Positions 57,141-64,000 of a stretch of DNA of 64,000 nucleotides are shown piece after piece. Under the pieces are notes generated by a model that was given only the letters and a program-made list of their open reading frames with translations, had not been told where the DNA came from and made no database searches. The stretch spans positions 17,342 through 81,341 of the forward strand of contig NZ_JACHCQ010000012.1 of assembly GCF_014205835.1 (NCBI RefSeq), in the 5' to 3' direction. Positions within the stretch are counted from its first letter, which is position 1, and each line of letters opens with the position of its first letter. A program made the translations under genes and the position numbers. The stretch comes from Pedobacter sp. AK013. GTDB lineage: Bacteria; Bacteroidota; Bacteroidia; Sphingobacteriales; Sphingobacteriaceae.

Positions 57141-57266
57141 TACTTTTGCACCACAATAAAAAACAAAGAAAATATATGGACGCTGGCCCCTATTATCAAT
57201 CCTCAATTATTAATGTTTTAACCGCCCAATAGGTATAAGTTTCTCTTATGCCCGGCAAGGGCATAA
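57141..57266 (+). promoter_or_regulatory. MgtC leader: promoter, 18-codon frame and hairpin
   Basis: TACTTTTG (57141-57148) is a full match to the Bacteroidota -7 element TAnnTTTG. An ATG at 57176, after an A-rich stretch, opens an 18-codon frame (MDAGPYYQSSIINVLTAQ) ending at 57232. A perfect 8-bp hairpin TTATGCCC / GGGCATAA (57246-57266) sits 10 bp before the MgtC start. The set resembles a leader-peptide control region. Confidence 0.45.
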
Positions 57267-57276
57267 TTAGAAATTT

Positions 57277-57978
57277 ATGACTTTTTTCGACTTTTCAACC
57301 AGGCTGATAATAGCCTTTATTTTAGGTGCAGCCATTGGCACCGAACGCCAGTGGCGGCAACGCATGGCAGGGCTACGCACCAATATGTTGGTTTGCATCG
57401 GTGCCTGTATGTTTGTTATCCTAGGCGTAAAAGAAGGTGGCGATGCTGCCGGCAGGGTAATCTCTTATGTAGTAAGCGGTATTGGATTTTTAGGTGCAGG
57501 GGTGATTATGAAAGATGGCCTCAACGTACGCGGCCTAAATACTGCAGCAACCTTATGGTGCTCAGCAGCAGTAGGTGCATCCTGTGGTACCGGCTTTATC
57601 ATGGAAGCTGGTTTTTTTACCACATTGATTATTCTTACACACATGATCATGCGTCCGCTTGGTGTAAAACTAAGCCGCCTCCCACTCAAAAATACACATG
57701 TGCCCGTACCATATGTACTGATTATTAAATGCCGGCAGGATGTAGAAAACCATTTAAGGGTATTGCTATTGCAGTTTACCGGTAATGACAGTAAACTTTT
57801 GTTGCGCTCGTTAAAAAGCACCGATGATGGAGACCCTTCTATTGCCATTATTACCGCCGAAATATTTGCCAATAGTAATGAAGATACGCTGATGGAAAAA
57901 ATCGCGGGCCGCTTAACAATCGAAAAACAGGTATCAGAAATCAGCTGGAACAAAGCTGGTGATGAAAATGACTTGTAA
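57277..57978 (+). CDS. mgtC: MgtC/SapB family protein
   Basis: A 233-aa inner-membrane protein. The N-terminal half has the MgtC pattern RLIIAFILGAAIGTERQWRQ, RMAGLRTNMLVCIGACMF, GIGFLGAGVIMKDG and GLNTAATLWCSAAVGASCG, with about four helices. The C-terminal 90 residues form a soluble ACT-like domain. MgtC proteins are linked to magnesium limitation and, in Salmonella, to inhibition of F-type ATPase. It stands between the two-component system and the RND efflux genes, 31 bp before the adaptor gene, so it may be cotranscribed with the efflux pump. Confidence 0.93.
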   Translation: MTFFDFSTRLIIAFILGAAIGTERQWRQRMAGLRTNMLVCIGACMFVILGVKEGGDAAGRVISYVVSGIGFLGAGVIMKDGLNVRGLNTAATLWCSAAVGASCGTGFIMEAGFFTTLIILTHMIMRPLGVKLSRLPLKNTHVPVPYVLIIKCRQDVENHLRVLLLQFTGNDSKLLLRSLKSTDDGDPSIAIITAEIFANSNEDTLMEKIAGRLTIEKQVSEISWNKAGDENDL

Positions 57979-58009
57979 ATAATCGCCTTCATCAAATAAT
58001 CGCATTGAT

Positions 58010-59140
58010 ATGAAAACAAAAAACAACCCTCATTTTGCATTAATTATTTTGCTTGGTATGGTAGCCATATTTGCATCCTGCAAACAACAGCCATCCGCGC
58101 AAGCCTCTGCAGGAATCAGTCAAAAAGATAACTTGGTTATTGTTCCGGATCACGATCCGATAAAAGCAAAACTAAAAGAAAGCCTGGTAAACACCATTTC
58201 TTATACGCAGCAGGTGGTTACTGCCGGAACGGTAAAAGCAATTCCTACTCAGTACGCCGAAATTGCCCCACCATTTCAAGGGCGTGTAACCCAGTCGTTT
58301 CTAAAACTTGGAATGAAAACCACGACCGAAACTCCTTTGTTTGAGATCAGTTCGCCTGATTTTATTACTGCACAAAAGGTTTTCTTTCAGGAGAAGTCGC
58401 AGATGCAACAGGCCGAACGTGTTTTAAAACGCCAAAAGGATTTAATGGCCCATGGTGTGGGCATCCAGAAAGAGCTCGAAGAGGCCCAAACATCTTTTGA
58501 TGTAGAGAAAAAGGAATACGAAAATGCTTTAATCGGTATTAAGATTTTTAAAGCAGATCCCGAAAAATTATCATTAGGGCAGCCATTAACAGTCTATTCG
58601 CCCATTAAAGGCGAAGTAATAGAAAATAAGGTGGTTCTGGGCCAGTTTATCAAAGATGATGCGGCCAGTGTGGCTACCATAGCCAACCTATCAAAGGTGT
58701 GGGTTGTTGGGCAGGTAAAAGAAAAAGATATTCAATATATCCACGAAAACGGTACTTGTGAAATTGAAATTGCCGCAATGCCTGGTAAAAAATTAAAAGC
58801 AAAGATATACCGGATTGCCCCTATGGTTGATGAAGAAACCAGAAGCATCGCCGTATTTATAGAATGTGAAAACGAACATCTGCTGTTAAAACCGGGCATG
58901 TATATTAATGTAGATTTTTTAGCTCCGCCGGGTGCCGTAATTGCCATCCCAACCAATGCATTATTACAGATGAACGGCGCCAGTTTTGTCTTTGTGATAG
59001 CTGCAGATGGTAAATACGAGCGACGAAAAGTGGAGACTGGCGCCAGCACTGCAAATCTTATAATTATTAAATCGGGACTTAAAAAGGGAGAAAAAATCGT
59101 ATCAGCAGGTGGCTTCTATTTATTGCAGGCCAAGCCATAA
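58010..59140 (+). CDS. RND efflux periplasmic adaptor (CzcB-type), lipoprotein
   Basis: A 376-aa membrane-fusion protein that bridges the RND pump and the outer-membrane channel. The lipobox AIFASC places the lipid Cys at 24. A barrel-sandwich domain (EIAPPFQGRVTQSFLKLGMK with its partner LTVYSPIKGEVIENKVVLGQ) surrounds a helical hairpin (AQKVFFQEKSQMQQAERVLK), followed by a beta-barrel part (VWVVGQVKEKDIQYIHENG). It begins the czcBAC-ordered genes, with 19 bp to the pump gene. Confidence 0.93.
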   Translation: MKTKNNPHFALIILLGMVAIFASCKQQPSAQASAGISQKDNLVIVPDHDPIKAKLKESLVNTISYTQQVVTAGTVKAIPTQYAEIAPPFQGRVTQSFLKLGMKTTTETPLFEISSPDFITAQKVFFQEKSQMQQAERVLKRQKDLMAHGVGIQKELEEAQTSFDVEKKEYENALIGIKIFKADPEKLSLGQPLTVYSPIKGEVIENKVVLGQFIKDDAASVATIANLSKVWVVGQVKEKDIQYIHENGTCEIEIAAMPGKKLKAKIYRIAPMVDEETRSIAVFIECENEHLLLKPGMYINVDFLAPPGAVIAIPTNALLQMNGASFVFVIAADGKYERRKVETGASTANLIIIKSGLKKGEKIVSAGGFYLLQAKP

Positions 59141-59159
59141 TATTTCAATTTAACTCATA

Positions 59160-62100
59160 ATGAAACAACTTATTTTTACCGCAATTAAGAAGCGCTGGCT
59201 TTTTGTAGCCTTATTTATCCTGCTGGGTGTATTTGGTTATTATTCGTGGAAACAACTGGCTATTGAAGCTTACCCGGATATTGCCGATGTAACCTCACAG
59301 GTGGTTACACAGGTACCTGGTTTGGCTGCAGAAGAAGTAGAGCAACAAATTACCATTCCCATCGAGCGGGCATTAAACGGTTTACCCGGCATGCATGTAA
59401 TGCGCAGCAGGAGTCTTTTCGGGCTTTCGCTCGTAACAATGGTTTTTGATGATGGGGTAGATGATTACTGGGCCCGTCAGCGCATTCAGGAAAGGTTATC
59501 TGGTATAAACCTGCCATTTGGTGCAGCTCCTGGACTAGATCCGCTTACTTCGCCAACTGGTGAAATTTACCGTTACATTATCGAAAGTAAAAACCACGAC
59601 CTCAGGGCACTTACCGATCTGCAAAATTGGGTAATTATCCCCAAAATAAAGCAGGTTCAGGGCGTGGCAGATGTAACTAATTTCGGGGGGATCACTACTC
59701 AATACCAGGTAGAGATCGATCCTGATAAACTTACGCAATACCAGATTGCGCTAACAGATGTGCAAACAGCCATTAGCAGTAATAATGCAAATGCAGGCGG
59801 TAGCATTTTGAACAGGGGAGAGCAGGGGTACGTAATCAGGGGAATCGGTTTGGTGAAAGATTTGCCAGCGTTGGGCGATGTGGTGGTAAAGTCGGTTAGA
59901 GGTGTGCCGGTTTTTGTAAAAGACCTTGGCGAATTAAAATATGGCACACTTGAACGTAAAGGAATATTAGGCTATACTGATCGTAAAGTAAATTATGATG
60001 ATGGTATTGAAGGTATTGTGGTGATGTTAAAAGGCCAAAATCCATCGGCTGTACTTACCGGTATACACAAAGCGGTTGCTGAGCTGAATAAAAACATTCT
60101 GCCTGAAGGGGTGCGCATACGCCCTTACCTCGACCGCACTAACCTGGTAAACACTACACTTAATACCGTTTCGCATACACTTTTAGAGGGTATAGGGCTG
60201 GTTATTGTAGTGCTTATTATTTTTTTAGGAAGCTGGCGTGGCGCATTAATCGTGGCCATTACAGTGCCAATATCGCTGCTTATTGCTTTTATACTAATGC
60301 ATTTTACCAAAATACCGGCTAATCTCCTTTCTTTGGGGGCTATAGATTTTGGGATTATTGTTGATGGTGCGATTGTAATGCTCGAAACCATTCTCAAAAA
60401 AAGGGAAGAAAATCCCGAGGAGCCGTTCGAAGAGGTTTCGATTGGTAAAAGGGCATTGGCCGTAGCTAAACCTATCTTATTTTCCACCATCATCATCATT
60501 ACTGCCTATCTCCCCTTATTTTCTTTTGAGCGCGTAGAAAAGAAACTTTTTACACCAATGGCATTTACAGTAGGTTATGCGCTATTGGGGGCTTTAGCAG
60601 TTGCCTTATTGCTTATTCCGGGCCTTGCCTACGCGATATATAAAAAACCAGGTAAAATTTATCACAACAAATGGTTAGAAAAGTTTTCACTCTGGTACGA
60701 ACAACGTGTAACTAAAATACTGGCTAAGCCTAAAAAAATCTTTTTGCCCCTGGTGGTTATACTGCTTGGCGCACTGCTATTCTCAGCAACAGTTGGCAAG
60801 GATTTTCTGCCGCCATTGGATGAAGGATCGATTTGGTTACAGGTATCGCTTCCCCCGGGTATTACACTTGAAAAATCAAAAGAAATGAGCAACGCGTTAA
60901 GGCAAACTACATTAAAACATCCTGAAATTACCTATGTAAATGTGCAGGCAGGGCGTAATGATCAGGGTACCGATTATTTTACCCCCTCGCACTTTGAAGT
61001 TTCTGTTGGCTTAAAGCCCTATGCCATGTGGCGACATGGATACAACAAAGCCGATCTGATAGAAGAACTGGCCAAAGAATATGCTACTATGCCCGGTTAT
61101 TCAATTGCCTTTACCCAACCTATGATTGATGGGGTGATGGATAAAGTAGCTGGTGCCCATAGCGAACTGGTAGTAAAGGTTTTTGGTGAAGATTTTAAAG
61201 AAACCAGGCGCGTTACCGAGCAGGTAGTGCAGGCATTACAGCAGGTAAAAGGAGCGGTTGATATTGCCATTGATCAGGAACCACCATTGCCTCAATTGCA
61301 GATCAGGATAAACCGCGATGCAGTAGCGAGGTATGGCCTAAACATGAATGATGTGGCTCAATTGGTAGAGGTTGCTATTGGGGGTAAGGCCGTATCGCAG
61401 GTATTTGCTGGCGATCGGGTTTATGATGTAATATGCCGCTATAAGGAAACCAGCAGAAACACGCCCGATAAAATTGCCAATCTTATGTTGCATGCTTCAA
61501 CCGGCGCATTGATACCGCTCTCGCAAGTTGCTGATATTAAAACCGATCTGGGCGAAAGTTCCATTTCAAGGGAAATGAACCGGAGGCAGCTCACGGTAAG
61601 GCTAAATTTAAGGGGAATTGATCTGAGTACTTTCCTTAAAGCCGCGCAATCTAAAATTAACAAACATGTAAAATATGATACTGAAAAATATAAAATTGAG
61701 TGGGGTGGCCAGTTCGAAAACCAAAACCGTGCTTATGCAAAATTAGCATTGGTAGTGCCCCTGGCTTTGGCCATTATGTTTCTGTTGCTGTACGGTGCCT
61801 TTGGCAAATTCAGGCAGGCGGGCTTAATTTTAGGCGTTGTACCATTGGCACTTTTTGGCGGAATGCTAGCCCTTAACCTAAGGGGCATGACATTAAATGT
61901 ATCATCAGCTGTTGGTTTTATCGCGCTCTTTGGAGTCGCTATCCAAAACGGCGTTATTTTGGTTTCGCATATCAACGATCTCCGTAGGGCAGGTTGTCAA
62001 TTGCTTCAGGCCGTGATTTTAGGCACTAAAGACCGCTTCAGGCCAGTATTAATGACGGCCAGCGTTGCCGCACTCGGCCTTTTGCCAGCCTCTTTGGCCA

Positions 62101-62258
62101 CAGGTATTGGTTCTGATGTACAGCGCCCCTTAGCCACGGTAATTGTGTATGGCTTGCTTGCAGCCACTGCACTTACCCTTTTTGTACTGCCAGCCCTTTA
62201 TTATCTATCAGAAAGTAAATGGGGTAAAAACGATTTTAATCCACCCACAAATCTATAA
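59160..62258 (+). CDS. czcA: Heavy-metal efflux RND permease, CzcA type
   Basis: A 1032-aa proton-driven pump with 12 membrane helices and two large periplasmic loops. The fourth-helix motif AIDFGIIVDGAIVMLE near residue 400 holds the Asp-Asp-Glu set used by zinc/cobalt/cadmium or nickel pumps (HME1/2), not the monovalent copper/silver pumps, whose motif runs GAMVDAAIVMIEN. RND marks: IAIEAYPDIADVTSQVVTQV-like start (LAIEAYPDIADVTSQV) and SREMNRRQLTVRLNLRG. Length is typical. It is followed 2 bp later by the outer-membrane channel gene. Confidence 0.94.
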   Translation: MKQLIFTAIKKRWLFVALFILLGVFGYYSWKQLAIEAYPDIADVTSQVVTQVPGLAAEEVEQQITIPIERALNGLPGMHVMRSRSLFGLSLVTMVFDDGVDDYWARQRIQERLSGINLPFGAAPGLDPLTSPTGEIYRYIIESKNHDLRALTDLQNWVIIPKIKQVQGVADVTNFGGITTQYQVEIDPDKLTQYQIALTDVQTAISSNNANAGGSILNRGEQGYVIRGIGLVKDLPALGDVVVKSVRGVPVFVKDLGELKYGTLERKGILGYTDRKVNYDDGIEGIVVMLKGQNPSAVLTGIHKAVAELNKNILPEGVRIRPYLDRTNLVNTTLNTVSHTLLEGIGLVIVVLIIFLGSWRGALIVAITVPISLLIAFILMHFTKIPANLLSLGAIDFGIIVDGAIVMLETILKKREENPEEPFEEVSIGKRALAVAKPILFSTIIIITAYLPLFSFERVEKKLFTPMAFTVGYALLGALAVALLLIPGLAYAIYKKPGKIYHNKWLEKFSLWYEQRVTKILAKPKKIFLPLVVILLGALLFSATVGKDFLPPLDEGSIWLQVSLPPGITLEKSKEMSNALRQTTLKHPEITYVNVQAGRNDQGTDYFTPSHFEVSVGLKPYAMWRHGYNKADLIEELAKEYATMPGYSIAFTQPMIDGVMDKVAGAHSELVVKVFGEDFKETRRVTEQVVQALQQVKGAVDIAIDQEPPLPQLQIRINRDAVARYGLNMNDVAQLVEVAIGGKAVSQVFAGDRVYDVICRYKETSRNTPDKIANLMLHASTGALIPLSQVADIKTDLGESSISREMNRRQLTVRLNLRGIDLSTFLKAAQSKINKHVKYDTEKYKIEWGGQFENQNRAYAKLALVVPLALAIMFLLLYGAFGKFRQAGLILGVVPLALFGGMLALNLRGMTLNVSSAVGFIALFGVAIQNGVILVSHINDLRRAGCQLLQAVILGTKDRFRPVLMTASVAALGLLPASLATGIGSDVQRPLATVIVYGLLAATALTLFVLPALYYLSESKWGKNDFNPPTNL

Positions 62259-62260
62259 TC

Positions 62261-63535
62261 ATGAATTTTAAATATTTAATTCCAATGCTTTCCGTGCTGA
62301 GTTTAGCACGGGTATATGCACAAAAAAATACTTTACCCGCTGTATCGGAAATGTCGATCCAGCAATATTTGAACCTGGTTGGCCGGGAGAATATTGGATA
62401 TGCTGCCCAGAAATATGATGTAAGTATTGCCGAAGCAGGTATAGAAAGTGCGCAGGTTTTTCCAGATCCCGAGTTTTCTGCAGGAGTATTTGATAATCAG
62501 CAGAAAAAATTAAAATTGGGGCAGGGCGTAAGCTTTGGTTTATCTACCACACTTGAACTAGGTGGTAAGAGAACAGCCCGGATTGCACTCGCAAAAAGTG
62601 AAACTGAATTAAATAGGGCAGTTTTACTCGATTATCTGCGAAATTTACGTGCTGATGCAGCCATCGCTTATTACAATGCCGTAGAGCAGCAATATTTGCT
62701 GCGGCTGCAGCAACAATCTTATTTCATTGTGAAACAGATCGCCGATGCGGATTCTGTCCGTTATCAACTTGGTTCTATTTCGCAAACGGATGCCAGGCAA
62801 TCTAAGTTAGAGGCAAGTAATCTGCTCAGCGGTATTGATCAGTATGAGGCTAATTGGCAAAATGCACGTCTGGTAATGGGTACCTTTGCTGGCAAGAAAA
62901 ACCCCGATACATTGATCTGCCCTTTGGCAAGTTTTGAAAATTTAGCGCGTACATTAAATTTAGAATCGCTGATAGAACAGGCCCAACATTCGCGTGCTGA
63001 TGCTATCGCGGCAACAAATAGTAAAACGTTGGCTGATAAGGGACTTGCGCTCGTAAAGGCAAACCGGGTAACCGATTTAGGGATCAATGCAGGTTTACAG
63101 TTTAATGGTGTCTCAATAAACGAAATAGCGCCTACACCTTACCATAAAACAGTAAATGTGGGCATTAGCTTTCCTTTGAAGTTTTCAAATCGGTACAAAG
63201 GCGATCTCAAAGCTGCCCGTTTCACCATTCAGCAGGCCGGATTAAGATATGAAAGTGTTTTGCAGCAAATCAGATCAGAAGTGGCACAAGCCTATTTTAG
63301 TTATCTGGCCGCTCAAAAGCAGGTTATGCGATACCAAAATGGTTTATTAAGTGAAGGGAAAAAAGTATTGGATGCTAAAATATACAGTTATAAAAGAGGC
63401 GAAACTTCTTTGCTTGAGGTGCTGATTGCGCGGAGAATCTATAGTGATACACAGCAAGCTTACTATAGTGCACAGGCAAACTATGCAAGGGCCTGGGTAG
63501 AGCTGGGTCGTGCTGCCGGAATTTGGGATATTTGA
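62261..63535 (+). CDS. TolC/CzcC-type outer-membrane efflux protein
   Basis: A 424-aa outer-membrane factor. The signal peptide ends LARVYAQ. Two long helical repeats of the OEP family are seen (IQQYLNLVGRENIGYAAQKY; LRADAAIAYYNAVEQQYLLR; and the second copy IRSEVAQAYFSYLAAQKQVM; SYKRGETSLLEVLIARRIY). It starts 2 bp after the pump gene and completes a metal efflux system. No terminator was seen before the tandem repeat downstream. Confidence 0.93.
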   Translation: MNFKYLIPMLSVLSLARVYAQKNTLPAVSEMSIQQYLNLVGRENIGYAAQKYDVSIAEAGIESAQVFPDPEFSAGVFDNQQKKLKLGQGVSFGLSTTLELGGKRTARIALAKSETELNRAVLLDYLRNLRADAAIAYYNAVEQQYLLRLQQQSYFIVKQIADADSVRYQLGSISQTDARQSKLEASNLLSGIDQYEANWQNARLVMGTFAGKKNPDTLICPLASFENLARTLNLESLIEQAQHSRADAIAATNSKTLADKGLALVKANRVTDLGINAGLQFNGVSINEIAPTPYHKTVNVGISFPLKFSNRYKGDLKAARFTIQQAGLRYESVLQQIRSEVAQAYFSYLAAQKQVMRYQNGLLSEGKKVLDAKIYSYKRGETSLLEVLIARRIYSDTQQAYYSAQANYARAWVELGRAAGIWDI

Positions 63536-63556
63536 TCGTGTTCTTTGTATTGTATT

Positions 63557-64000
63557 CTATTAATTTATGGCTGTAAAAATAGCTAAATTGAGACTTTTAG
63601 TCTTCATAAAAACTAGACACTTCTGGCCTATGGCGATTTATTTTTTTTTGGGGAAATGAAAGGCAGAGGTTCTTGGGGGTGTTTGGTCCTGCTGTTCGCT
63701 GTAGCCCTCATACTTCGGGGCTGCCGCTGCCATCAGGTTTACGAACAGTGGAGCTGCACGTTGCAATGCCCTAAAAAAGAAAGGCTGTTTTAGCGATTTA
63801 GCCTGGGTTGCAGCGTTAACTATTAATCTGTGGCCACAAAAACAGCTAAATTGAGACTTTTAGTCTTCATAAAAACTAGACACTTCTGACCTATGGCGAT
63901 TTATTTTTTTGGGAAATGAAAGGCAGAGGTTCTTGGGGGTGTTTGGTCCTGCTGTTCGCTGTAGCCCTCATACTTCGGGGCTGCCGCTGCCATCAGGTTT
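63557..64000. repeat. Tandem duplication of a 263-bp unit (second copy cut by window edge)
   Basis: Copy 1 is 63557-63819 and copy 2 starts at 63820 and runs to the edge, at least 181 bp, with only a few differences (63571-63580 region, one base near 63637, and T-run length). Each has an AGACT/AGTCT hairpin (63591-63603) and a nested structure, CCTG (63688) with CAGG (63734) around AGCCCT/GGGGCT (63703-63722). The part after the T-run resembles the inverted element at 23335-23562. Confidence 0.85.
63656..63793 (+). other. 45-codon Cys-rich hydrophobic frame within the tandem repeat
   Basis: ATG at 63656 opens a 45-codon frame: MKGRGSWG, a hydrophobic segment CLVLLFAVALILRGC (9-23), then CHQVYEQWSC and a KKERLF end. 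The same frame begins at 63916 in the second copy and is identical up to the window edge. The five Cys and single helix resemble small membrane peptides, but the same bases form a structured repeat, so coding is uncertain. Confidence 0.25.

Noticed and set aside
59160..62258. CusA-type copper/silver pump
   Set aside because: The fourth-helix motif DFGIIVDGA..E is that of divalent-metal CzcA-like pumps; the monovalent-metal motif is absent.
63557..64000. CRISPR array
   Set aside because: The repeat unit is 263 bp in direct tandem copies without spacers, and no cas genes are present.

Overview
The window looks like chromosomal DNA of a Bacteroidota member of the Sphingobacteriaceae, most likely Pedobacter or a close relative. 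Evidence read from the sequence: SusC/SusD proteins, FecR anti-sigma/ECF sigma pairs controlling TonB receptors, moderate-to-low GC, A-rich leaders in place of strong Shine-Dalgarno sites, a TAnnTTTG-type promoter, and a serine palmitoyltransferase cluster typical of sphingolipid-making bacteria. The genus is an inference. No rRNA, tRNA, CRISPR array, complete insertion sequence or prophage was seen.

Layout. (1) 1-3640, minus: a probable metal or siderophore uptake operon (His/Cys-containing small protein, ABC ATPase, TonB-dependent siderophore receptor cut by the left edge). (2) 3793-7503, plus: a Crp/Fnr regulator, a CRP-like palindrome, then YceI, a tautomerase, an SDR interrupted by an in-frame amber codon, an NTF2-like protein and a nitronate monooxygenase. 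(3) 7965-15215, plus: ECF sigma, FecR, SusC, SusD. (4) 15362-16179, minus: a YdeI/OmdA protein and a decayed DHFR-family fragment. (5) 16318-23324, plus: a TPR/helix-turn-helix membrane regulator, TonB receptor, beta-helix lipoprotein and beta-propeller phytase; a phytate-phosphate scavenging locus. (6) 23335-23710: intergenic repeats.

(7) 23808-36433: the most interesting block. A divergent AraC regulator faces a gene run encoding serine palmitoyltransferase, a bCerS-like acyltransferase, a CerR-like reductase, myo-inositol-phosphate synthase, a PgpA-type phosphatase, a GtrA protein, a DUF5686 outer-membrane protein, a CDP-alcohol phosphatidyltransferase fused to DUF4833, a fatty-acid hydroxylase and an AUR1-like PAP2 protein. 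Together these could supply every step from serine, acyl-CoA, glucose-6-phosphate and CDP-diacylglycerol to an inositol-phosphoryl-(hydroxy)ceramide. The individual steps are assigned by family; the complete pathway is an inference.

(8) 36611-46627, mostly minus: a small Cys protein, a universal stress protein, a PiT phosphate transporter, then two lipoproteins, a TonB receptor and FecR. Its probable ECF sigma lies at 50736-51326, separated from FecR by an oppositely oriented BlaI-BlaR1-serine hydrolase cassette (46879-50539) headed by a 36-bp perfect palindrome. (9) 51399-54668: S41 protease, methyltransferase and LysR. (10) 54870-63535, plus: an OmpR-type two-component system, MgtC, and a CzcCBA-type heavy-metal RND efflux system. 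(11) 63557-64000: a 263-bp unit in tandem duplication, running off the right edge.
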